Below are positions 29,224 to 37,522 of a stretch of DNA of 37,651 nt, in pieces (position 1 is the first letter of the stretch; every line of letters begins with the position of its first letter). The notes below the pieces were generated by a model that had not been told where the DNA came from, did no database searches, and saw only the letters and a program-made list of their open reading frames with translations. Both the position numbers and the translations under genes were made by a program. The DNA is from Actinomycetota bacterium. GTDB lineage: Bacteria > Bacillota > Desulfotomaculia > Desulfotomaculales > Desulfocucumaceae. The DNA is taken from NCBI GenBank assembly GCA_023475565.1, contig JAMCVT010000025.1:1-37651 (forward strand), in the 5' to 3' direction.

Positions 29224-31941
29224 ATGTCTGAGGAAACAGGATTTTCCGAAATAGATGAGCTGGTGTCGGCTGCCCGGTCTGCCGCTGAAAAATTTTTAAC
29301 TTACGGCCAGGAGAAAATAGACAGAATAGTGCATGCCATGGCTCTGGCCGGACTTGAAAAGCACATGGGCCTGGCCAAAATGGCCATTGAGGAGACCCGC
29401 CGAGGGGTGTACGAGGACAAGATAACAAAGAATATTTTTGCCACAGAGTCGGTTTACCACAGCATAAAATACAAAAAGACAGTCGGCGTAATAAGGGAAA
29501 GTGAAGAGGAAGACTACCTGGAGGTTGCCGAGCCGGTAGGCGTGGTGGCGGCTGTGGTGCCGGTTACCAATCCCACCTCCACCACCATGTTCAAATCCTT
29601 AATATGCATAAAAACAAGGAACCCGGTAATATTCAGCTTTCACCCCGGGGCCGTCCGGTCCAGCTCGGAATCCGCCCGGGTAATGCTGGAGGCGGCCCTT
29701 TCGGCCGGTGCGCCTCCCGGCTGCATTTCCTGGATGGACAGCCCTTCCATAGAGGGCACGGGATACCTGATGAGACATCCGGGTGTTTCGATGATTGTGG
29801 CCACCGGGGGGTCAGGGCTGGTCAGGGCGGCGTACAGCACGGGGAAGCCGGCCCTGGGGGTGGGCCCCGGCAATGTGCCCTGTTATATTGAAAAGACCGC
29901 CAGCATCAGGCGGGCTGTAACTGACCTGGTGATGAGCAAAACCTTCGATAACGGACTCATCTGCGCTTCGGAGCAGTCACTTATAGTGGACCGGGAAATA
30001 TCCGGCCGGGTATTTGAAATAATGAAAGAATACCGCTGTTATTTCGTGCACCCGGAGGAGAAGAAAATGCTTGAACGTATTGTCCTAAAGGACGGGAGCT
30101 GTTCGCTGAACCCTGAGGTGGCCGGGCAGCCTGCTTCGGTAATTGCGGAGATGGCCGGCTTTGCTGTGCCGCCGGACACAAAAATACTGGTGGTCCCCCT
30201 GGAGGGAGTAGGGCCTGACTTTCCCCTGTCCATGGAGAAGCTGAGCCCCATACTGTCTCTTTACACGGTGGAGGGCAGCAGGGAGGGGATAGACATGTCC
30301 GAGCAGGTGATTGAATACGGTGGCCTGGGCCATTCTGCGGTTATTCACTCCGAGGACGGCGGGGTGATCGAGGAATTCTCCCGCCGCCTGAGGGCGGGCA
30401 GAATTATTGTAAACTCTCCCTCCACCCATGGGGCCATAGGGGATCTGTACAATATAAATGTTCCTTCCTTTACCCTGGGGTGCGGGTCTATGGGAAGCAA
30501 CAGCACCACTTCCAATGTCAGTGTGGATAATTTGATAAACATAAAGAGGGTGGCCAAAAGGCGCGAAAAAATACAGTGGTTCAGAGTGCCTGAAAGGATA
30601 TATTTTGAGCACGGCTCTGTAAGTTACCTCAGTAAGCTGCCAGGCGCCCAGAGGGTTTTCATAGTGACCGACCCGGCCATATTGAAGCTCGGCATGGTGG
30701 ACCGGATCCTTTACCACCTCAAAAAGCGCAGCGATCCGGTAACAGTTGATATATTCAGCGATGTGGAGCCCGATCCCTCACTGGACACGGTGAAAAAGGG
30801 GTGCGAGGCCATGAAGAGCTTTAGGCCTGACACAATTATAGCCCTGGGCGGGGGTTCGCCGATAGATGCAGCCAAGGCCATGTGGCTTTTTTACGAGCAT
30901 CCGGAGGTGGAGTTTGAATACCTCAGGCTGAGGTTCTTGGATATAAGGAAGAGGACCTACAAGTTTCCCAAGCTGGGCCGCAAAACAGTATTTGTGGCCA
31001 TTCCCACCACCAGCGGCACCGGGTCCGAGGTGACTGCCTTTACCGTGATCAGTGACCGGGGCAAACACATCAAGTATCCCCTGGCGGATTATGAGCTGAC
31101 ACCGGATGTGGCCATAATTGATCCCCATCTGGCCATGTCCATGCCCCCCCGGGTTGCCGCCGACACCGGCCTGGATGTGCTTACCCATGCCCTGGAGGCC
31201 TATGTTTCGGTGATGGCTTCCGACTACACCGACGCCCTGGCCTTGAAGGCGGTGGAAATGGTATTCCGTTATCTCCCCCGCTCATACCGGAACCCGGGCG
31301 ACAGGGAGGCCCGGGAAAAGATGCATAATGCCTCATGTATAGCCGGGATGGCTTTTACCAACGCCTTTTTGGGAGTAAATCACAGTCTGGCGCACAAGCT
31401 GGGGGCCGAATTCGGCGTATCTCACGGCCGGGCCAATGCCGTTTTGCTTCCCTACGTAATTGCCTATAACGCCAGCCCGCCGGTTAAATTTGCCCCCTTT
31501 CCCCAGTACGAATTTTTCCGGGCCCCTGAAAAATACCGGGAAGTGGCGGCATACCTGGGGCTCCCCTCTTCATCCACCGAAGAGGGGGTGTTATCACTGA
31601 TTGCTGCGGTAAAGAAACTTGCTGCCGGTGTAGAGATGCCGCTTAATATAGCCGGTCTGGGAGTCAGTCCGGAGAAATTTTCGGAGAGGGCTGATTCCAT
31701 GGCCGAGGAGGCCTTTGACGATCAGGTCACCGGAACCAACCCCAGAAGTCCCCTGATTTCAGAGCTGTCGGGACTGTACCGGCTGGCGTACGGCCCACCG
31801 CTGAATGATGGGGTGGAGGACGGCCTGGTGGCCCGGGAGTACCTGCCCCTGTTAAATGTGTTTACTGAAGAACAAACTCATACCCTTGACCACCAAAGGG
31901 ATACCAGTGATGCCATGGGGGGGGAAAAGTGGCTGCAATAG
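29224..31941 (+). CDS. adhE: bifunctional acetaldehyde/alcohol dehydrogenase
   Basis: AdhE reduces acetyl-CoA to acetaldehyde and on to ethanol (or the reverse) with NAD(H). It forms large spirosome filaments in characterised species. The 905-residue protein has an N-terminal CoA-acylating aldehyde dehydrogenase (about 1-440) with catalytic C247 in NGLICASEQS. The C-terminal iron-dependent alcohol dehydrogenase (about 455-870) has GGGSPIDAAK at 542 and predicted metal ligands D651, H655, H720 and H734, with spacing as in FucO. GGAGGTG precedes the ATG. No Rex-type operator was recognised in the leader. Elements B and C flank the gene on both sides. Confidence 0.96.
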   Translation: MSEETGFSEIDELVSAARSAAEKFLTYGQEKIDRIVHAMALAGLEKHMGLAKMAIEETRRGVYEDKITKNIFATESVYHSIKYKKTVGVIRESEEEDYLEVAEPVGVVAAVVPVTNPTSTTMFKSLICIKTRNPVIFSFHPGAVRSSSESARVMLEAALSAGAPPGCISWMDSPSIEGTGYLMRHPGVSMIVATGGSGLVRAAYSTGKPALGVGPGNVPCYIEKTASIRRAVTDLVMSKTFDNGLICASEQSLIVDREISGRVFEIMKEYRCYFVHPEEKKMLERIVLKDGSCSLNPEVAGQPASVIAEMAGFAVPPDTKILVVPLEGVGPDFPLSMEKLSPILSLYTVEGSREGIDMSEQVIEYGGLGHSAVIHSEDGGVIEEFSRRLRAGRIIVNSPSTHGAIGDLYNINVPSFTLGCGSMGSNSTTSNVSVDNLINIKRVAKRREKIQWFRVPERIYFEHGSVSYLSKLPGAQRVFIVTDPAILKLGMVDRILYHLKKRSDPVTVDIFSDVEPDPSLDTVKKGCEAMKSFRPDTIIALGGGSPIDAAKAMWLFYEHPEVEFEYLRLRFLDIRKRTYKFPKLGRKTVFVAIPTTSGTGSEVTAFTVISDRGKHIKYPLADYELTPDVAIIDPHLAMSMPPRVAADTGLDVLTHALEAYVSVMASDYTDALALKAVEMVFRYLPRSYRNPGDREAREKMHNASCIAGMAFTNAFLGVNHSLAHKLGAEFGVSHGRANAVLLPYVIAYNASPPVKFAPFPQYEFFRAPEKYREVAAYLGLPSSSTEEGVLSLIAAVKKLAAGVEMPLNIAGLGVSPEKFSERADSMAEEAFDDQVTGTNPRSPLISELSGLYRLAYGPPLNDGVEDGLVAREYLPLLNVFTEEQTHTLDHQRDTSDAMGGEKWLQ

Positions 31942-31947
31942 TAAAAT

Positions 31948-32187
31948 GCTTATACTGAAATACTTTATGGTCGGAATACAGAACCCAGAATTCAGAATTC
32001 AGAATGTTTGAGCATTCCGCTTGGGTCTTTATGAAAGAGGTCATCGCAAAATAAATCCCCTCTAGAGGGGATTTGCTTTTGGATATCCGGTAACGAGGTT
32101 TTTTCTCGTCAGGGCATCCTGCCCGAACCATTCTGGCTTCTGGCTTCTGAATTCTGTATTCCGACCGCAAAGTATTTCAGTATAAGC
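31948..32187. mobile_element. CAGAAT inverted-repeat (MITE-like) element C
   Basis: This is the best preserved copy, with arms that match over about 60 bases. The left arm reads GCTTATACTGAAATACTTTA, GGTCGGAATACAGAA, then CAGAATT units. The right arm mirrors it with CAGAAGC units. The element occupies all of the gap between the convergent adhE and spoVT genes. Its core holds a perfect 22-bp palindrome (32053-32074, arms AAATCCCCTCT) followed by GCTTTT, which may serve as a terminator for adhE. Confidence 0.85.
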
Positions 32188-32191
32188 CGAT

Positions 32192-32728
32192 TTACTGTTC
32201 CATCTGCCGGGCCAGGAACCCCGCGGCTGTTTCAGCCAGTTTGGCCTCCAGGCTGCTCATCTGTACCTTTTCTTTGGAGGCTATGATCACCGAGCCTATT
32301 GCTGCGCCCTCAGAAATGATCGGAGCTATTACCGCCGATTCGAAGGTTGACTTCTGATCTTCCGTTACTGACAGAGGAGAAGCAAAAATCTCAACTTTTT
32401 TATTTTCCATTATTTCTTCCATGTTGGCGCTTATGGTCTGGTTCAGTAAATCTTTTATGTTTTTACCTGCAAGAGCCACAACGCTGTCCTTGTCCGTAAT
32501 GATGGCCATGTGGCCCAGAGCCTCATTAAGTGATTCGGCATACTCCTGGGCAAATTGCCCCAGCTCGTTTATGGGAGAGTATTTTTTCAGCATTATCTGC
32601 CCTGTTCTGTCGACGTATATTTCCAGCGGGTCTCCATTACGGATCTTCAAGGTCCTGCGGAGTTCTTTGGGAATAACCACCCTGCCCAGGTCATCGATCC
32701 TCCGCACTATACCTGTTGCCTTTGCCAA
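32192..32728 (-). CDS. spoVT: stage V sporulation protein T
   Basis: SpoVT is a forespore transcription regulator that tunes sigma-G genes, including SASP genes. The 178-residue protein has an N-terminal AbrB-like swapped-hairpin DNA-binding domain (TGIVRRIDDLGRVVIPKELR). A GAF-like sensor domain forms the C-terminal two thirds. The GTG at 32737 falls inside the ribosome site GGAGGTG. The TTG at 32728, six bases after it, gives the usual MxKATGIVRRID start and is used here. The gene is convergent with adhE. Confidence 0.95.
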   Translation of the reverse strand: MAKATGIVRRIDDLGRVVIPKELRRTLKIRNGDPLEIYVDRTGQIMLKKYSPINELGQFAQEYAESLNEALGHMAIITDKDSVVALAGKNIKDLLNQTISANMEEIMENKKVEIFASPLSVTEDQKSTFESAVIAPIISEGAAIGSVIIASKEKVQMSSLEAKLAETAAGFLARQMEQ

Positions 32729-32737
32729 CAGACTCAC

Positions 32738-33143
32738 CTCCTTTTTTATTGTAGTTTTTATAGTTTCTTATTTTTTATAAAAAAATATGCCATAGAAGGT
32801 ATAAACAGAATAAGTAAAATATGTTAGGGACAAGGGTTCCAAAAATACTGTCACAATGATTAACACTCAGTTTTCTTGCGGATTATTTTAAGCATGCGGC
32901 TAAAGGTAAAAATCAAATCAAACTAAAAAATCCAGACTTTTTTACCATGTTTATGGTTAATGACATAATTTTGACGTTTTCACTATTTTTTGTCCATCAA
33001 CAAAAGGAAAAAGAGGATAGCTACCGAAAGAATAATTTATATATATAAACAATGAACCTTTGGTCTTTGATATTGCTGATGATACCTTTGATACCCGTCC
33101 GTGGCTGGTGGTAAAAGGTTTAGAGGGTGAGGGGGCAGGTAAT
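32738..33143. other. AT-rich intergenic region between divergent spoVT and LysR genes
   Basis: No credible ORF was found. The 406 bases are markedly AT-rich (for example the TATATATATA run near 33038) and should hold both the spoVT and the LysR promoters. I could not define a sigma-G pair or an LTTR T-N11-A box with confidence. Confidence 0.4.
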
Positions 33144-34040
33144 ATGAATTTGAGACAATTAGAGACATTTTTGCTGGTGGCCGACCTGCAGAGTTTCACC
33201 GCAGCCGCCCGTAAGCTTTTTATGAGCCAGCCGGCGGTAAGCTTCCAGATAAAATCTCTGGAGGAGGACCTGCAGGTGACATTGTTTCAGCGTGGGGATA
33301 AGAGGCTCAGCCTTACACCAGCCGGCAGGCTTATATACCCTGAAGCAAAGAAAATGGTGGCCAGATACCAGAAAATAAGGTCTGGTATAGAAGACATGAA
33401 AGGACTTAAAACAGGCCACCTGGTGGTGGGGGCCAGCACCACTCCGGGTGAGTACCTGATGCCCCTGATCGTCGGTGAGTTCTGTAAAGTATACCCGGGC
33501 ATAACCATCAGCCTTCAGGTGGCCGGAAGCGGACAGGTTTTCAGGTGGATAAAGGATAATGAAATTGATATAGGGGTAACGGGTTCACCCGCCACCGGAA
33601 GCGGGATCTGGTGTGAGCCGTGGGTCAGTGATAATCTTGTGTTGATAGTGCCGCCGGGTCACCGGTGGGCCGGCCGGGGTGACCTGGCGGCTGATGAACT
33701 GCTGGAGGAGCCATTTGTATTGAGGGAGCCGGGCTCCGGAACAAGGAGGTCCTTTGAAAAGAAGTTAGCCGAAAAAGATATTGATGCCGACAGGATAAAA
33801 GTATCCATGGAAATTAGCAGCACCAGAGCGGTAATCACCGCTGTCCAGGCCGGTCTGGGGGTCGCCGTGGTTTCAAGTCTGGCTGCCGGGGATGCCCTGG
33901 AACTGGGGAGGATAAAAAGCGTACCGCCGCCTTTTGATTCCGCAAGGATGCTATATCTGGCCGGGAATAAGCAGAGCCATGAAAGTCCGGTGACCAATGA
34001 GTTCCTTGAGTATGCCGGGAAGATCAGACATGGGGGCTGA
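33144..34040 (+). CDS. LysR-family transcriptional regulator
   Basis: The 298-residue regulator starts with the winged HTH (MNLRQLETFLLVADLQSFTA ... SQPAVSFQIKSLEEDL). A linker helix and a periplasmic-binding-like effector domain follow (about 88-298, HLVVGASTTPGEYLMP onward). It resembles the CysL/CysB-like subgroup in that domain. The effector is unknown. The ATG at 33144 is preceded by GGGGGCAGGT, and the frame further 5' is not supported. LysR proteins often act on an adjacent divergent gene, but spoVT is not an obvious target. The histidine kinase gene follows 65 bases later. Confidence 0.9.
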   Translation: MNLRQLETFLLVADLQSFTAAARKLFMSQPAVSFQIKSLEEDLQVTLFQRGDKRLSLTPAGRLIYPEAKKMVARYQKIRSGIEDMKGLKTGHLVVGASTTPGEYLMPLIVGEFCKVYPGITISLQVAGSGQVFRWIKDNEIDIGVTGSPATGSGIWCEPWVSDNLVLIVPPGHRWAGRGDLAADELLEEPFVLREPGSGTRRSFEKKLAEKDIDADRIKVSMEISSTRAVITAVQAGLGVAVVSSLAAGDALELGRIKSVPPPFDSARMLYLAGNKQSHESPVTNEFLEYAGKIRHGG

Positions 34041-34105
34041 TGTTTTAAAAATAGGCTGGGTGAGAACAGCGAAGAGGTATTTGGTGATTAGTGCGAGGTG
34101 AATTC

Positions 34106-35245
34106 ATGGATAACCCTGCCAGTGCAATCTTAAAAGTTCTAAATTCTATGCCATTGCCTTTTATTGTTATTTCCTACCCTGATTTCCGCTACATTATATC
34201 CAATGCCGCCAGCAACAGGAATTTTATTTTTCCTTTGCTGGGCGGGGAGATTGATGAAAGGGAAATTGCCGGTAAAAGACTGGAGGAAATTTGTCCGGAG
34301 CCGGAACTGTCAGCCTTCAAAGACATTCTGCACAGGGCCGTCAAAGGCGGGATGATTACCAGGTTTTACACTAACTTCCGGGGTCCTGCGGGAAGGTATG
34401 AGGCAATTATTGCTCCGGTTGTTACGGAAGAAGGCAGTGCCGGCTATATAGCGGTACTGATGCTGGAAGCCTCTGAAGACAGCCGCTTCCCGGAATTTAA
34501 CAGCGGTGGGGGCCCATTCCTTCCGGGCCGCCAGGAACAGGCCGTGGAAAATGAGCGCCTGGCCCTGATTGGGCAGCTGATCCTGGGCATTACCCATGAG
34601 ATAAAAAACCCACTCACCGTTATATCCGGCTTTGCCGAGGTCACTAAAAACAAATTGTCCAGGATGGCCGGGAATGAGGTGCTGAAGGAGTCTATAGCAA
34701 ACTACCAGCAGGAAATAATAGATAACTGCCGCAGCATGAACAGGCTTATAGTGGACCTTCTCCAGGTGGCCAGGCCGGGAAAAATAGAAAAAGTGCGGGT
34801 GAATATGGCCGGCATACTGGAAAGAATATGCAGCATTATAGCCCCTTTCGCGCTGCAGAGAAATGTAATATTGATCAAGGACCTTATAGACGCTGATGTT
34901 GAGATGCTTACAGAACCTATTAAAATAAGGCAGGTTCTTCTCAACCTGTGCAACAACGCCGTGCAGTCCATGGCCGGGGGAGGAATACTCAGAATCAGAG
35001 CTAAACGGTGCGATGAGCACCTTGTCATCAGTGTGACCGACACGGGATGCGGAATCAGGCCGGAAGACATAGACAAGCTGGGGACCCCCTTTTATACCAC
35101 CAAGGCTGAGGGAACCGGGCTGGGACTAACTGTTTCCTACAGCATTATACGGGACCTGGGAGGAAGGATTGAGGTTCACAGCCTGCTTGGCAAGGGAACA
35201 ACCTTCAGTGTATATCTCCTGCTGAACGGAAGTCCGGACGGATAG
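34106..35245 (+). CDS. orphan cytosolic PAS-histidine kinase
   Basis: The 379-residue kinase has no membrane segment. An N-terminal PAS-like domain (about 5-120) precedes a HisKA domain with the phospho-acceptor H164 in GITHEIKNPL. The ATPase domain has the N box NLCNNAVQSM, G1 DTGCGI, an F box in TPFYTTKAEGTG and G2 GTGLGL. There is no response regulator gene nearby, as for sporulation sensor kinases that feed Spo0A. Such a role is plausible but unproven. The ATG at 34106 has GAGGTG five bases upstream. The gene is convergent with ylbJ, with 8 bases between. Confidence 0.9.
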   Translation: MDNPASAILKVLNSMPLPFIVISYPDFRYIISNAASNRNFIFPLLGGEIDEREIAGKRLEEICPEPELSAFKDILHRAVKGGMITRFYTNFRGPAGRYEAIIAPVVTEEGSAGYIAVLMLEASEDSRFPEFNSGGGPFLPGRQEQAVENERLALIGQLILGITHEIKNPLTVISGFAEVTKNKLSRMAGNEVLKESIANYQQEIIDNCRSMNRLIVDLLQVARPGKIEKVRVNMAGILERICSIIAPFALQRNVILIKDLIDADVEMLTEPIKIRQVLLNLCNNAVQSMAGGGILRIRAKRCDEHLVISVTDTGCGIRPEDIDKLGTPFYTTKAEGTGLGLTVSYSIIRDLGGRIEVHSLLGKGTTFSVYLLLNGSPDG

Positions 35246-35253
35246 AAGGCCCC

Positions 35254-36558
35254 TTACAGGTAGATCCTGACTTTCCTGAAGGCCAGGTAAAGGGTGGAAA
35301 TAATAATGAGTGAAATTATGGCCAGCAGCAGCAGCACCCCAGAAACAGCCAGATTGGCCAGGAGCGGCGGTGATCCTCCCATTTTTTCCAGGGCCGCCGT
35401 GGCCGGAACCATTAGGCCTTGGGCCTGTGGAAGGGCCGGGCCGAACAGAAAAACTGCATAAAGGGCTGCCAGAGCAGTATGGGCCAGCCTTGCCAATACA
35501 AATGGAAGCATACGGATATCGGTTTCGCTTATCATTCCGGCCACCTGGGCAATTACCGACAGCCCGCTCCAGGCCAGCAGCATTTCTACCGCAGCTACCT
35601 GCTGGATGAGTGGGGCCGAAGCTTCACTTACCATCTTTGACCCTATGGTCATTTCAAAAAAACCGCTGGCCAGGGCGGGCATTATTTCAGGGGAAAAGCC
35701 CAGCGGACACAATAAAGTGCCCAGCGCGGCGGCTGCCCGGTCTATAAAGCCGGCCACGGTAACCAGCTTGATGATTACCGCGAATAGTATTATAAAACCG
35801 CCTATGGCCAGGAGGCTGTTTACGGCATTCTTCACCGAATCGCTGATGATTCTCCCCAGGGGGCGGTTTTCTTTTTCCCAGGCTGCCCCCAGCTCACTGA
35901 TGGCCCGCCGGAGTACACTTCCGAAGGGGTATCCCCGGACGGGCATTGTTTCACTGTCATGGCGACCGTAGAAGCGCATTAAAAACCCCAGGGTAAGGTT
36001 GGAAAGATAGTGGGACCCGGCAATGACCACCGCCAGTTCCGGGCGGCCGAACATTCCCACCGATACAGCAACGATCATAAAAAGAGGGCTGGAATTGTTG
36101 GTAAAGGAAATCAACCGCTCGGCCTCTATCCTGGTGCAGAGCTTTTGTGACCGCAGGCGGGCGGTGACCATGGCCCCGATGGGGTAGCCGCTGGTATAGC
36201 CAATACACATAACAAAGGACCCGCAGCCCGGCACATTAAAAAGGGGCCGCATCAGGGGCTCCATGAGGGCTCCTGTAAAACTGACCAGGCCGAAGTTCAT
36301 TAACAGCTCAGATACTATAAAGAATGGCAGGAGAGAAGGAAATACTATGTTCCACCACGTTTTCAGGCCCATGGTGGCCCCCGCGTACACCTCTGCCGGA
36401 TGGGACACCATACCGGCGGCAAAGGCCACGGCGCAGGTTGTCCAGAACAGTCCGGAGATCGTCCCGGAGGCCTTTTTAGGGCCTGATCGTCGTACCGACA
36501 GCAGTATGAACAGGGCCGCAAAAAAAGATAATATGATGATAATTGAAGGAAAAGACAA
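35254..36558 (-). CDS. ylbJ: sporulation integral membrane protein YlbJ
   Basis: YlbJ is a polytopic membrane protein of the nucleoside-recognition (Gate) type needed for spore cortex formation in Bacillus and expressed in the mother cell. The product is 434-437 residues and shows the typical blocks WWNIVFPSLLPFFIVSELLM, GYTSGYPIGAMVTARL and FEMTIGSKMVSEA. The GTG at 36567 lies in the ribosome site GGGGTG, and the TTG at 36558 six bases later is preferred. In related genomes ylbJ sits beside coaD and yceD. Here it keeps yceD-rpmF next door but is 25 kb from coaD. Confidence 0.93.
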   Translation of the reverse strand: MSFPSIIIILSFFAALFILLSVRRSGPKKASGTISGLFWTTCAVAFAAGMVSHPAEVYAGATMGLKTWWNIVFPSLLPFFIVSELLMNFGLVSFTGALMEPLMRPLFNVPGCGSFVMCIGYTSGYPIGAMVTARLRSQKLCTRIEAERLISFTNNSSPLFMIVAVSVGMFGRPELAVVIAGSHYLSNLTLGFLMRFYGRHDSETMPVRGYPFGSVLRRAISELGAAWEKENRPLGRIISDSVKNAVNSLLAIGGFIILFAVIIKLVTVAGFIDRAAAALGTLLCPLGFSPEIMPALASGFFEMTIGSKMVSEASAPLIQQVAAVEMLLAWSGLSVIAQVAGMISETDIRMLPFVLARLAHTALAALYAVFLFGPALPQAQGLMVPATAALEKMGGSPPLLANLAVSGVLLLLAIISLIIISTLYLAFRKVRIYL

Positions 36559-36674
36559 TGAGCACACCCCGTTTTTATATATATCTGGAAAACTTTTTTA
36601 AAATGATTTATACTATGTAATGTGCATATTTAGAATCTGCGGGGGAAATAAAGGAATTAAGAAGAGCATAATCC

Positions 36675-36704
36675 TTGACAAAATAAACCCGGCTTTTATA
36701 TAAT
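36675..36704 (+). promoter_or_regulatory. sigma-A promoter of yceD-rpmF
   Basis: A perfect TTGACA and a perfect TATAAT are 18 bases apart. The expected transcription start (about 36711) leaves only a 6-base leader for the ATG at 36717. This favours the ATG at 36732 as the yceD start. Confidence 0.85.
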
Positions 36705-36731
36705 TCTTTTTGTGGCATGGTGAAAAGTATA

Positions 36732-37256
36732 ATGATCGAGCTTGACATCTCAAAGATAAAAAACAGTCCCGGAACTAAATATCATCTGGTAAAAGAATTT
36801 AAGATGCAGCCTATTCAGGCCGGACTGGAAGAAGTAATCTTCAATACTCCTGTAAGGCTTGATGTATCAATAGCCAACAACGGCAGATCCATCGCCGTTG
36901 CAGGATCTTTTGAGACAAAAATAAAACTGGCCTGCGGACGGTGTCTGGAAATTTTTGACATGCCTGTCAGGGAAGAGATAAACGAGTTTTATTACAACAC
37001 CGGTAAGCAGGAAATAAATCCGGACGAAGGCGGAGAGGACTGGATACCGTTCAGGGGAGACTCCATTGATGTAGCTCCGGAGGTTGCCAGGACCATACTG
37101 GCCTCCCTCCCCATGAAGCTTCTCTGCCGGGATGACTGCCGGGGGCTGTGCCAGAGCTGCGGCAAAAACCTGAATGTGGAGAAATGTGACTGCAATAAGG
37201 ATGACATAGACATCAGGCTGGTAAAACTGAAACAGCTTTTGGAAAAAGACGAATAA
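36732..37256 (+). CDS. DUF177 (YceD-family) protein
   Basis: The 174-residue product belongs to the DUF177/YceD family almost always encoded just before rpmF and implicated in 23S rRNA/large-subunit maturation. It has CxxC at C68/C71 (LACGRCLEIF) and a C-terminal Cys cluster (LLCRDDCRGLCQSCG, then KCDC), probably zinc-binding. The start at 36732 is chosen over 36717 because of the promoter position. It is followed by rpmF after 33 bases, in one operon. Confidence 0.92.
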   Translation: MIELDISKIKNSPGTKYHLVKEFKMQPIQAGLEEVIFNTPVRLDVSIANNGRSIAVAGSFETKIKLACGRCLEIFDMPVREEINEFYYNTGKQEINPDEGGEDWIPFRGDSIDVAPEVARTILASLPMKLLCRDDCRGLCQSCGKNLNVEKCDCNKDDIDIRLVKLKQLLEKDE

Positions 37257-37289
37257 ACATAAAGACCGGGTTGAAGGGGGTGGCGATAA

Positions 37290-37469
37290 ATGGGAGTACC
37301 AAAGAGGAGATCATCGAAAACTAGAGGCAGGCAGCGCCGGGCGGCTAATGTTAACCTGGAGGCCCCTAACCTGGTAGAATGCCCTCAGTGTCACGTGCTG
37401 ATTGTATCTCACAGGGTCTGTCCCGAGTGCGGTTATTACAAGAACAAGGAAGTTGTCGCAAAAAAGTAA
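37290..37469 (+). CDS. rpmF: 50S ribosomal protein L32
   Basis: This 59-residue ribosomal protein starts MGVPKRRSSKTRGRQRRA, the family's basic N-terminus. It is the zinc-binding form with CPQC and CPECGYY. GGGGG lies six bases or so before the ATG. It directly follows yceD, the standard arrangement, and a strong terminator ends the operon. Confidence 0.97.
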   Translation: MGVPKRRSSKTRGRQRRAANVNLEAPNLVECPQCHVLIVSHRVCPECGYYKNKEVVAKK

Positions 37470-37482
37470 TGGTGAATAAAGG

Positions 37483-37508
37483 CCTGCAGCAAGAGCTGCA
37501 GGTTTTTT
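37483..37508 (+). terminator. terminator of yceD-rpmF
   Basis: CCTGCAGC and GCTGCAGG form an 8-bp stem with an AAGA loop and are followed by six T residues. Confidence 0.93.
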
Positions 37509-37522
37509 GCTTTTAGTCCCGG

